A stretch of DNA of 5,006 bases from contig JASFIT010000362.1 in NCBI GenBank assembly GCA_050122535.1, positions 1 through 5,006 of the forward strand. The letters are read 5' to 3'. The stretch's first letter is position 1; every line of letters begins with the position of its first letter. This document shows positions 1-5,006 of the stretch, in pieces. The notes below the pieces were generated by a model, which ran no database searches, was not told the origin of the DNA, and was given only the letters and a program-made list of their open reading frames with translations. Made by a program: the position numbers and the translations under genes. Origin of the DNA: JASFEQ01 sp050122535 (GTDB taxonomy: Bacteria > Desulfobacterota > DSM-4660 > Desulfatiglandales > HGW-15).

Positions 1-511
1 CCATCATCATCCCGAGTATAAGAAGAAGGGACAGGGTATTGTAACCCCCACTGAATCCCGTGTATTTGGTCGTCCCCCAGGTGTCAAACGTGGGAACAAT
101 GTGGGCCATCTGTAAGAAGCCTGCCAATGCGTTCATGAAAAGACCAATGAGAAGTGCCTTAATCACGTGTTGGGCAGGATATTTGGTAAATGCGATCCCC
201 CCTATTGCAAAAGCATATAACCAGTAATGGGTCTTCTTCGCAAACTTGATCCCCAGTCCCTCAGGATCTGGTGTATAAATCAGGCCTATCCAGATTAAAG
301 CCATTATGGCAATCACGGGCCAAAACCATGGCTCTCTAAAATACAAACGCCTCTTTTTGATCCATTGACCAGAAAAGACCCACACACACAGGATGCAAAT
401 CCCAAAGATGGTAAAGGAGGAGGTCCCCAAAGGCAGCGCAAATAGTGCGCCGCAGGAGAGGTAATAGATCAGTTGGTCTGCAGATAGTTTTATTTTTTTC
501 AGATTCTTCAA
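1..511 (-). CDS. O-antigen ligase/polymerase family membrane protein, N-terminal part (runs off the left edge)
   Basis: I read this frame by hand: 170 codons with no stop from a TTG at 511-509 to the window edge. The product starts MKNLKKIKLSADQLIYYLSC and is strongly hydrophobic. Likely membrane segments lie near residues 14-29, 32-49, 64-79, 95-110, 117-137 and from 158 onward. Between them are short polar loops such as IYTPDPEG (78-85) and a loop with TKYTGFSGGYN (148-158). A short basic N-terminus, evenly spaced helices and a Gly/Asn-rich loop before a further helix are typical of the WaaL/Wzy_C superfamily, which polymerises glycans or ligates them to lipid A or protein at the periplasmic face. 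The catalytic large loop would lie beyond the edge, so ligase cannot be told from polymerase. The TTG start is inferred: it overlaps the preceding gene's stop as TTGA, no in-frame ATG occurs before about residue 70, and an in-frame TGA lies a few codons upstream. No good Shine-Dalgarno is seen, which suggests translational coupling. Confidence 0.82.
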   Translation of the reverse strand, partial: MKNLKKIKLSADQLIYYLSCGALFALPLGTSSFTIFGICILCVWVFSGQWIKKRRLYFREPWFWPVIAIMALIWIGLIYTPDPEGLGIKFAKKTHYWLYAFAIGGIAFTKYPAQHVIKALLIGLFMNALAGFLQMAHIVPTFDTWGTTKYTGFSGGYNTLSLLLILGMMM

Positions 512-1737
512 TTGACTTGCAACCGAAATCCCGGTCTGACCTCATTGGGCATGCGTTCCTTTATCTTCTTTTTTATCTCACTGGCTATGATCTGATGACC
601 TGTAGGACTTGTGTGTGCGTCGTAAGGTAACAAATAGAGCTTTTTCACGTCCTCAAATTTCTCAAAATGGGATGTCATATCCAGATAACTTACATGAGAT
701 CTTAGACAAATCTCTTTAAGAACATCATTGACACCCTGAAGTTCAGGATGGTTCAGTTGGACAATGTCTGGGATGAAGATGACCAGAACTCGTGCGCCAT
801 GCTGTTTCGCGATACGGTAGAATTCCCGTAGACGCGACTCGAACTTTTTATATAACTTCTGATCAGCCTTTCCACTCAAGAGACGGTGATATGCATTACT
901 AAGGATATATTCCCTCCTATCCTCGATGCTCCTCAACCACCGAGATCCCAAGAGATACCGATATCGAAACTGCAAGAGCTGGAGGCAGTTTCTGCTGAAA
1001 TTGACCAAGCGTATGGATTTTAGAGAATGATGCCTCACACCAGAATATGTTTTCTCTTCTGCTGAAGGATCACCATAAAAATCATCGAAATAGAGACCGA
1101 TCGTTACCAAATCAGGCTCATACCGGAAGCCATAGTGCTCGAAATAGGCCAAATACTGCCACATGTTATATCCGGTCACTCCCGCATTTATGACCTCCCA
1201 CTTGTCCCCATTCCGATTCAACTCCAGTTCCAACTGCTTGAGATAACAATCATCTAAATTGACCCCATATCCGAAGGTAAAGCTATCCCCAATGCCCAGG
1301 AGTCTCTTAACCCCTTCTGGCTTTTCATAGCTGAATTCTCTGTCTCTCAAACCGTGAGAATTGATCTTGATGGTCCTATCACGCAATAGGGGGACGTGGT
1401 GGTACCCCAGAACATTGGACGGCTGCATGATTTCTTTCAAGATGGGTTGCGCCAGAGGTGAATCTACGATTCTCAAGAATCCCTCGGCTACAGCTGCGGA
1501 AACGAGAAGCGCAAGTAATAATACGAGGCTATTGACCCATCCGATGATCAGGAAAAAGCGAAATAGCATCAATATGGACAGGAAAATAATGGGATTGGCC
1601 AAGCCATGGCAGCTGATCTCCACCCCGAAAAGGCGAACCTCAAAACCGCCCGTCCAGATAATAGATACGATCAATACTATGAATAGGACTATGAGGGCAT
1701 TGATCAATGATTTTATAATTTTCGCTGTGGTTTTCAT
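508..1737 (-). CDS. Membrane-anchored SGNH/GDSL-family hydrolase or acyltransferase
   Basis: A 409-residue protein. Three hydrophobic segments (about 7-28, 47-66, 69-88) precede a soluble SGNH-fold domain (about 143-395). Block I is GIGDSFTFGYGV, with nucleophile Ser152. Block II is NAGVTGYN, with Gly186. Block V is YDAHTSPTGH, with Asp373 and His375 completing the triad. The block III position, where SGNH enzymes usually have an oxyanion-hole Asn, reads GLYFDDF, with Asp218-Asp219. The basic N-terminus and three helices predict a periplasmic catalytic domain. Members in polysaccharide loci add or remove O-acyl groups on sugars, so glycan acyl-ester chemistry is plausible but the substrate is unknown. 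The ATG at 1737 is the first possible start: an in-frame TGA lies 12 bp upstream. The ribosome binding site is weak (GAAG about 8 bases before the ATG). The stop overlaps the TTG of the O-antigen ligase-like gene. Confidence 0.85.
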   Translation of the reverse strand: MKTTAKIIKSLINALIVLFIVLIVSIIWTGGFEVRLFGVEISCHGLANPIIFLSILMLFRFFLIIGWVNSLVLLLALLVSAAVAEGFLRIVDSPLAQPILKEIMQPSNVLGYHHVPLLRDRTIKINSHGLRDREFSYEKPEGVKRLLGIGDSFTFGYGVNLDDCYLKQLELELNRNGDKWEVINAGVTGYNMWQYLAYFEHYGFRYEPDLVTIGLYFDDFYGDPSAEEKTYSGVRHHSLKSIRLVNFSRNCLQLLQFRYRYLLGSRWLRSIEDRREYILSNAYHRLLSGKADQKLYKKFESRLREFYRIAKQHGARVLVIFIPDIVQLNHPELQGVNDVLKEICLRSHVSYLDMTSHFEKFEDVKKLYLLPYDAHTSPTGHQIIASEIKKKIKERMPNEVRPGFRLQVN

Positions 1738-1752
1738 GATGACGCTTCAATC

Positions 1753-1786
1753 GCCTCGCTCCGCTTGGCTGGAGGGTGGGCGAGGC
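1753..1786. repeat. GC-rich inverted repeat just upstream of the SGNH gene
   Basis: GCCTCGC (1753-1759) and GCGAGGC (1780-1786) are perfect complements separated by 20 bases. On the minus strand the hairpin would fall in the 5' untranslated leader, ending about 16 bases before the SGNH start codon. It could hamper ribosome access or simply be the edge of the repeat block. No T-run follows it, so it does not look like an intrinsic terminator. Confidence 0.5.
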
Positions 1787-1822
1787 AAGCAGATTCCACA
1801 AATGATGATCAGTCGATGTACA

Positions 1823-1965
1823 AGAATCGCTCAAAGCCAACGCAGGCATGCGTTGGGTCCCGATGAAGCCGCATCGGGACCAATGTGGATGTCCATTGGA
1901 GGCAAAAATAAGCTGGCTTCTTTTCGCCTCAATGGATTTTCCACATGTGGTTTTGAGGCGATTCT
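1823..1965. repeat. MITE/REP-like palindromic element, about 143 bp, with imperfect terminal inverted repeats
   Basis: The ends are inverted copies: AGAATCGCTCAAAGCC at 1823-1838, and AGAATCGCCTCAAAACC read on the minus strand at 1965-1949 (15 matches, one gap, one mismatch). Inside is a chain of hairpins. CCAACGCA and TGCGTTGG (1837-1844, 1849-1856) have a 4-base loop. GGTCCCGATG and CATCGGGACC (1856-1865, 1872-1881) have a 6-base loop. TCCATTGGAGGC and GCCTCAATGGA (1892-1903, 1926-1936) pair with one bulge. CGCCTCAA and TTGAGGCG (1925-1932, 1953-1960) enclose the perfect palindrome CCACATGTGG (1941-1950). Such density of stems without coding potential is characteristic of REP clusters and small non-autonomous elements. 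I see no clear target-site duplication, so mobility is inference. Confidence 0.6.
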
Positions 1966-1972
1966 CGCTCTT

Positions 1973-2035
1973 ATCTGTGTAATCCGTGAAATCCTGTCCA
2001 TCCTGTCTACTTCAGTTCTCTGAGATCTCTGTGTC
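1973..2035. repeat. Seven degenerate 9-bp units in constant phase (dispersed-repeat type sequence)
   Basis: Read on the plus strand in steps of nine, the units are ATCTGTGTA, ATCCGTGAA, ATCCTGTCC, ATCCTGTCT, ACTTCAGTT, CTCTGAGAT and CTCTGTGTC. The first four share ATCYKT at positions 1-6 and the last two share CTCTGWG. The fifth is badly degraded but keeps the phase. The minus-strand form, ACAGGATGGACAGGATTTC followed by ACGGATTACACAGAT, resembles a sequence I recall as common between genes in many environmental bacterial genomes; copy number cannot be tested here. Confidence 0.55.
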
Positions 2036-2054
2036 TCGAGCGAAGCGGGCGAGA
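2034..2054. repeat. Small GC-rich hairpin TCTCG...CGAGA
   Basis: TCTCG (2034-2038) and CGAGA (2050-2054) flank GC-rich bases that allow two further pairs after a two-base mismatch. It abuts the 9-bp periodic run. Its minus-strand sequence CTCGCCCGCTTCGCTC resembles the plus-strand CTCGCTCCGCTTGGCT at 1755-1770, so related sequences in opposite orientation bound most of the intergenic repeat block. It is too short and lacks a T-run, so I do not call it a terminator. Confidence 0.35.
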
Positions 2055-2125
2055 AAAGTCTGGAAAGTGCTAAGTGGGGCAAAAACTTTTGTCCTGGGGG
2101 GTGCGTTCTAACTGCGAAGTTCATG

Positions 2126-2284
2126 TTAAAACAGGGCATAGATAAAAGGTGCCACACTAGACCCTTCTGTAAAGACCATTAACATGCCTAATAGAGTCAG
2201 CATGATGACGATGGGAAGCAGCCAAAAGCGTTTTCTCACCTTCAAGAATTCCCAGAATTCACTAATAAGAGACTGATTTGCCAT
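2126..2284 (-). CDS. Small DUF5989 family (SxtK-like) single-span membrane protein
   Basis: A complete 52-codon gene: ATG at 2284-2282, TAA at 2128-2126. The protein begins MANQSLISEFWEFLKVRKRF, followed by one hydrophobic helix (about residues 20-38, WLLPIVIMLTLLGMLMV), and ends GSSVAPFIYALF. The amphipathic FWEFLK-RKRFWLLP start, single helix and APFIY-LF tail match the DUF5989 family, which is found almost only beside NodU/CmcH-type carbamoyltransferases and SxtJ proteins. The saxitoxin-cluster protein SxtK has similar size and position. The biochemical role is unknown. Basic residues before the helix predict a cytoplasmic N-terminus. The 9-bp spacer to the SxtJ gene carries a good ribosome binding site. 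Genes this short are often missed by automated calling, but family resemblance, start signal and context make it convincing. Confidence 0.88.
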   Translation of the reverse strand: MANQSLISEFWEFLKVRKRFWLLPIVIMLTLLGMLMVFTEGSSVAPFIYALF

Positions 2285-2293
2285 TTTTCTTCC
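2285..2293 (-). promoter_or_regulatory. Ribosome binding site of the 52-residue gene
   Basis: The whole spacer between the SxtJ stop and the small gene's ATG reads GGAAGAAAA on the minus strand. That is a purine-rich Shine-Dalgarno (GGAAG) at suitable spacing, and it supports both the reality of the gene and its coupling to sxtJ translation. Confidence 0.65.
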
Positions 2294-2707
2294 TTAGAAT
2301 CGTTTTATGAAGCGCTCTTTAGGTTGAGCGGGTTCTGGACGTGTGACCCAGTAGGATGCAAGTTCCTTGTCCGGACGTATGGGAAGCGGGCGACCGCCAA
2401 AAATCCTCTTGATCAGCGCTGAAGGGGTGATCACCAGGTAATAGGCCAGAGTCAGCATGACTATAGTCACTGTTCTGCCAATGAGATGGGCGATTCTTAA
2501 CCAGGCATCATAGACTGGCTTTAATAGACTGGGCAACAAGATAAAGCCCATACCCAACAAAGAGAGAACGCCAAAAAGGTAGATGGCAACCGGCTTTTGT
2601 CTCCAGAGGCCCAGAGCACATAGACAGCCAAAGAAGACAAAGGCGATGATGCCGAATTTCCGTATCTCCTTCTTATTAGTCGAGGATGAGGTCATCTCGC
2701 CACTCAT
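2294..2707 (-). CDS. SxtJ family membrane protein
   Basis: A 137-residue protein with a polar N-terminus (MSGEMTSSSTNKKEIRKFG), three hydrophobic segments (about 17-35, 40-62, 76-96) and a basic, proline-rich C-terminal tail (RPLPIRPDKELASYWVTRPE, 106-125) ending RFIKRF. The layout and the SYW-R-P tail match the SxtJ family, named from the saxitoxin gene cluster, whose members sit directly after a carbamoyltransferase. No enzymatic motif is visible and no function is established. A role as membrane partner or docking platform for the carbamoyltransferase is inference from invariant pairing. The ATG at 2707 has GGAAAGAAGG just upstream and lies inside the carbamoyltransferase gene, giving a 32-bp overlap. 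Met5 (2695) is a possible alternative start. The stop is TAA at 2296-2294. Confidence 0.85.
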   Translation of the reverse strand: MSGEMTSSSTNKKEIRKFGIIAFVFFGCLCALGLWRQKPVAIYLFGVLSLLGMGFILLPSLLKPVYDAWLRIAHLIGRTVTIVMLTLAYYLVITPSALIKRIFGGRPLPIRPDKELASYWVTRPEPAQPKERFIKRF

Positions 2708-4490
2708 TTCCTTCTTTCCAGGGAGGCTGTTCCTCCTTGTAGAGGATAAAATCCTCCATGACCAGAACGTCCATCTCTGTCCGCATGAAACACCGGTATG
2801 CGTGTTCAGGCGTACAAATTATGGGTTCTCCACGAACATTGAAGCTGGTATTGACCACCACCCCACACCCTGTCAATTTCTCAAACTCTGATATCACGGC
2901 ATAATAGTCGGGTTTGTCATACTGATTTACCGTTTGAATGCGAGCCGAATAGTCCAGGTGGGTTACGGCCGGGATATCGCTTCTTTTCACCTTGAGCCTT
3001 TCAAGTAGGCCCTTTGCATCCATGGTTGGTCGTGGAAGACGTCTCTTCGGCTGCACATTGGCCACCAGGAGCATATAAGGACTTGGCCTCTCCATCTCAA
3101 AATATTCAGACACCTTATCTTCCAGAACCGTTGGCGCAAAAGGCCTAAAGGACTCCCGAAATTTTATCTTTAAATTCATGACACTCTGGGTTTCCACTTG
3201 ACGGGGATCTCCCAGTATGCTCCTCGCCCCGAGCGCCCTTGGGCCATATTCCATACGCCCTTGCATGTAACCCACGATCTTTCCTGCAGCAATCTGCTCC
3301 GCAATGGTTTTGGCCCGTTCTCCCGAGTTGAGTTCATGATAAGGAAAGCCATGACTCTCCACAAATCCTCTCACCGCTTCATTTGAGAAGGCAGGACCAA
3401 GATAGGATCCTTGCTGATTGTCCTGATCCCCAGTGATGACCCTCTCATGCCCTAAAAAACGATGCCAAATACAAAGAGCAGCGCCAAGAGCCCCTCCCGC
3501 ATCGCCAGCGGCGGGCTGTATCCAGAGATCTTCAAAAGGACCTTCCCTTAGCAGGCGACCATTCGCAACACAGTTGAGGGCCACACCGCCTGCCAAACAT
3601 AGATATTTCATTTTGGTCTCTTCATACACATGGTTCACCATCTTCATGACCACTTCTTCGGTCACGGCCTGAATGCTGGCAGCAATATCCATCTCTCGCT
3701 CAGTAATACCTGTCTCCGGTTTCCTTGGTGGACCACCGAATAGCTTTGCAAAGCGTCTGTTTGTCATCCTCAGTCCGCCCAAAAAATCAAAATAAGAGAG
3801 ATTGAGCCGAAGTGATCCATCCTCTTTTATATCTACTAGCTCCTTCAGAATAAGATCCTTGTATCGCGGCTCCCCATAAGGGGCAAGCCCCATGAGCTTG
3901 TATTCTCCAGAGTTGACTTTAAAACCCGTAAAGTAGGTAAAAGCGGAATATAGAAGTCCAAGGGAGTCGGGGAAATGAAGCTCTTTAAGGAGGGTGATTT
4001 CCTTCCCTTTTCCAAAACCAAAGCTTGCTGTGGCCCATTCTCCAACACCATCCATCGTTAAAATGGCTGCCTCCTCAAAAGGCGAGGGATAGAAGGCAGA
4101 GGCAGCATGGGCCTCGTGATGCTCTGTGAACAACACATCTCCATCATACCCGATCTCTCTTTGAATGACCTTGGGCATATGGAGCTTTTGTCCCAGCCAG
4201 AGAGGCATAGCCTCCAACCAAGACCGAAGGCCCTTCGGCGCCACAGTCAGATAAGTCAAAAGCAGGCGTTCAAAGGTCAGCAGCGGCTTGTCATAAAAAA
4301 CCACATAATCCAACTGATCGGCCGTAATATTCGCCTCCTGGAGACAGTATTTAATCGCATTCTTAGGAAACCTGGGGTCATGCTTCCTTCTGGTGTACCG
4401 CTCTTCTTGGACTGCGGCAACAATCTGCCCATCCCGTACAAGGCAGGCAGCGCTATCGTGATAAAAACAGGATATTCCTAAGATATACAT
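2676..4490 (-). CDS. O-carbamoyltransferase, NodU/CmcH/TobZ family
   Basis: A complete 604-residue protein of normal family length. Enzymes of this family make carbamoyl-adenylate from carbamoyl phosphate and ATP and pass the carbamoyl group to a hydroxyl, often on a sugar. The N-terminal Kae1-like domain (about 1-350) starts YILGISCFYHDSAACLV and carries EHHEAHAASAF, with His124 and His128 in the HxxxH metal motif, and Asp147 in LTMDGVGEWATASFG. The His-to-Asp spacing equals that of TobZ His114/His118/Asp137. AGGVALNCVANG (300-311) and QPAAGDAGGALGAA (325-338, Asp330) complete the nucleotide and metal site. The C-terminal domain (about 395-570) shows GRMEYGPRALGARSILGDPR, FRESFRPFAPTVLED and VVNTSFNVRGEPIICTPEHA. 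No key residue seems lost, so it should be active. It overlaps the upstream glycosyltransferase by 13 bp and the SxtJ gene by 32 bp. The acceptor is unknown. Glycan context favours a sugar hydroxyl over an antibiotic or Nod factor. Confidence 0.95.
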   Translation of the reverse strand: MYILGISCFYHDSAACLVRDGQIVAAVQEERYTRRKHDPRFPKNAIKYCLQEANITADQLDYVVFYDKPLLTFERLLLTYLTVAPKGLRSWLEAMPLWLGQKLHMPKVIQREIGYDGDVLFTEHHEAHAASAFYPSPFEEAAILTMDGVGEWATASFGFGKGKEITLLKELHFPDSLGLLYSAFTYFTGFKVNSGEYKLMGLAPYGEPRYKDLILKELVDIKEDGSLRLNLSYFDFLGGLRMTNRRFAKLFGGPPRKPETGITEREMDIAASIQAVTEEVVMKMVNHVYEETKMKYLCLAGGVALNCVANGRLLREGPFEDLWIQPAAGDAGGALGAALCIWHRFLGHERVITGDQDNQQGSYLGPAFSNEAVRGFVESHGFPYHELNSGERAKTIAEQIAAGKIVGYMQGRMEYGPRALGARSILGDPRQVETQSVMNLKIKFRESFRPFAPTVLEDKVSEYFEMERPSPYMLLVANVQPKRRLPRPTMDAKGLLERLKVKRSDIPAVTHLDYSARIQTVNQYDKPDYYAVISEFEKLTGCGVVVNTSFNVRGEPIICTPEHAYRCFMRTEMDVLVMEDFILYKEEQPPWKEGNEWRDDLILD

Positions 4491-5006
4491 TTCTTGCTCA
4501 ATCGAGAATCCCTTGAGGCTGCGATCACTTCCCCTTCCGAAGAGAGCTGGGAGAATCCTTTTAAGGCCTTTACTCTTCTCTCTTCCAGGTTCTTCTCAAG
4601 TTCGCTGTCCAATCGCTCCTTGTCCCAGTTGGATGTGGATCCATGATACAGATGGTATTGCAGGGCCATGAACCAGAGAAATTTCATCTGTACCCCGGCA
4701 TGAAATAATCGGTAACAAAAATCCGAGTCTTCCCTTCCCCAACTTTGATCATACGCTTCATCAAACCCATCCACTCTGAGGAAATCCGACTTGAACATAG
4801 AGAGGTTACATCCTCTTAATGCGGTGTGGTATTTCTTGGGTCTTGCCAGAAGTCTTCCGAGCACGGGGGACCGTAAGGTGTTTTTCCGGTTTCCTAGCCC
4901 CATCGACCAGGGAGGCGGAGGCCTAAAGCGTCCGTCCACCAAGATCTTATTCGTGTAGAAATCGGGCAAGAGCGAACGCTTTCCCTGCAAAAACACACCC
5001 TCTTGG
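4478..5006 (-). CDS. Family 2 glycosyltransferase (galactosyltransferase-like C-terminus), 3' part only
   Basis: The frame is open to the right edge, giving 175 visible residues beginning QEGVFLQGKRSLLPDF. The gene therefore starts beyond the window, and the internal GTG at 4996 is not a credible start. The region RGCNLSMFKSDFLRVDGFDE (64-83) followed by WGREDSDF (89-96) is the classic acceptor-side signature of GT-A fold family 2 enzymes with a Glyco_transf_7C-like end. The Glu-Asp pair at 92-93 is the probable catalytic base region. QYHLYH (116-121) matches the conserved late histidines. A charged helical tail (about 127-150) follows. The nucleotide-sugar binding half, including the DxD motif, lies outside the window, so donor and linkage cannot be predicted. 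The TAG stop lies inside the start of the carbamoyltransferase gene (13-bp overlap), indicating a shared transcript and perhaps that the sugar added here is carbamoylated next. Confidence 0.9.
   Translation of the reverse strand, partial: QEGVFLQGKRSLLPDFYTNKILVDGRFRPPPPWSMGLGNRKNTLRSPVLGRLLARPKKYHTALRGCNLSMFKSDFLRVDGFDEAYDQSWGREDSDFCYRLFHAGVQMKFLWFMALQYHLYHGSTSNWDKERLDSELEKNLEERRVKALKGFSQLSSEGEVIAASRDSRLSKKCIS

Larger units (their letters stand above)
1738..2125. other. 388-bp non-coding gap filled with palindromic and short-period repeats
   Basis: This stretch separates the carbamoylation block from the SGNH/ligase block. No frame in it looks like a real protein. The open frames that cross it translate the repeats into low-complexity Arg/Ile/Asp strings of the MDRISRITQ kind. 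It contains a GC-rich hairpin (1753-1786), a compact palindromic element (1823-1965), a degenerate 9-bp periodic run (1973-2035) and a second hairpin (2034-2054). I saw no stem followed by a T-run that would end the upstream block on the minus strand. I also saw no good -35/-10 pair for the SGNH gene. Read-through from the upstream genes therefore remains possible. Confidence 0.75.

Noticed and set aside
336..545. 69-codon minus-strand frame
   Set aside because: It is an out-of-frame shadow of the O-antigen ligase-like N-terminus, which has far better membrane-protein composition in the adjacent frame.
1787..1830. Possible sigma70 promoter for the SGNH gene (minus-strand TTGTAC as -35)
   Set aside because: No acceptable -10 hexamer occurs at 16-18 bp spacing, so a promoter cannot be supported.
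1361..2023. 220-codon open frame on the plus strand
   Set aside because: It runs antisense to the N-terminal half of the SGNH gene and into the repeat block. The translation has no domain pattern and its tail is the translated 9-bp repeat.
1823..2054. CRISPR array
   Set aside because: The repeats are inverted or of 9-bp period; there are no identical 25-40 bp direct repeats with unique spacers and no cas genes.
2060..2125. Possible rho-independent terminator after the 52-residue gene
   Set aside because: The short AACT/AGTT stem and the CAAAAGTTTTTG palindrome are weak, and neither is a GC-rich stem followed by a T-run.
1831..2157. 108-codon minus-strand frame across the gap
   Set aside because: Its sequence is translated palindromes and the 9-bp repeat (MDRISRITQ type), and it overlaps the convincing 52-residue gene in another frame.
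2583..2891. 102-codon plus-strand frame
   Set aside because: It is antisense to the SxtJ and carbamoyltransferase genes, with no recognisable motif.
4107..4481. 124-codon plus-strand frame
   Set aside because: It is antisense to the conserved N-terminal catalytic domain of the carbamoyltransferase and reads as a shadow frame.

Overview
All six genes in this window lie on the minus strand and belong to one surface-polysaccharide type locus. In transcription order (right to left) they are: the C-terminal end of a family 2 glycosyltransferase (4478-5006, cut by the window edge), a NodU/CmcH/TobZ-type O-carbamoyltransferase (2676-4490), an SxtJ-family membrane protein (2294-2707), a 52-residue DUF5989/SxtK-like membrane protein (2126-2284), a 388-bp gap, a membrane-anchored SGNH/GDSL hydrolase (508-1737), and the N-terminal part of an O-antigen ligase/polymerase-family membrane protein (1-511, cut by the window edge). 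The smallest gene and the two edge genes were read by hand.

The first four genes are packed tightly: overlaps of 13 bp and 32 bp, then a 9-bp spacer that is itself the ribosome binding site. The last two share four bases (TTGA). This points to two translationally coupled blocks, and possibly one operon interrupted by the gap. The carbamoyltransferase keeps the metal and catalytic residues known from TobZ. Its two small membrane partners match the gene order sxtI-sxtJ-sxtK of cyanobacterial saxitoxin clusters. Here the trio sits among glycan genes, so the likely acceptor is a sugar hydroxyl on a lipid-linked or exported glycan (inference).

The gap (1738-2125) has no convincing gene but is rich in structure. 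It holds a palindromic, MITE/REP-like element with imperfect terminal inverted repeats (1823-1965), a run of seven degenerate 9-bp units (1973-2035), and GC-rich hairpins near both ends (1753-1786 and 2034-2054). These look like dispersed non-coding repeats. No clear rho-independent terminator or sigma70 promoter was found there.

The organism is most likely a Gram-negative environmental bacterium with moderate base composition. The O-antigen ligase family, the predicted periplasm-facing SGNH protein and the dispersed intergenic repeats all fit that. The last are, in my recollection, common in Desulfobacterota/Nitrospirota-like genomes. The phylum cannot be fixed from this window.
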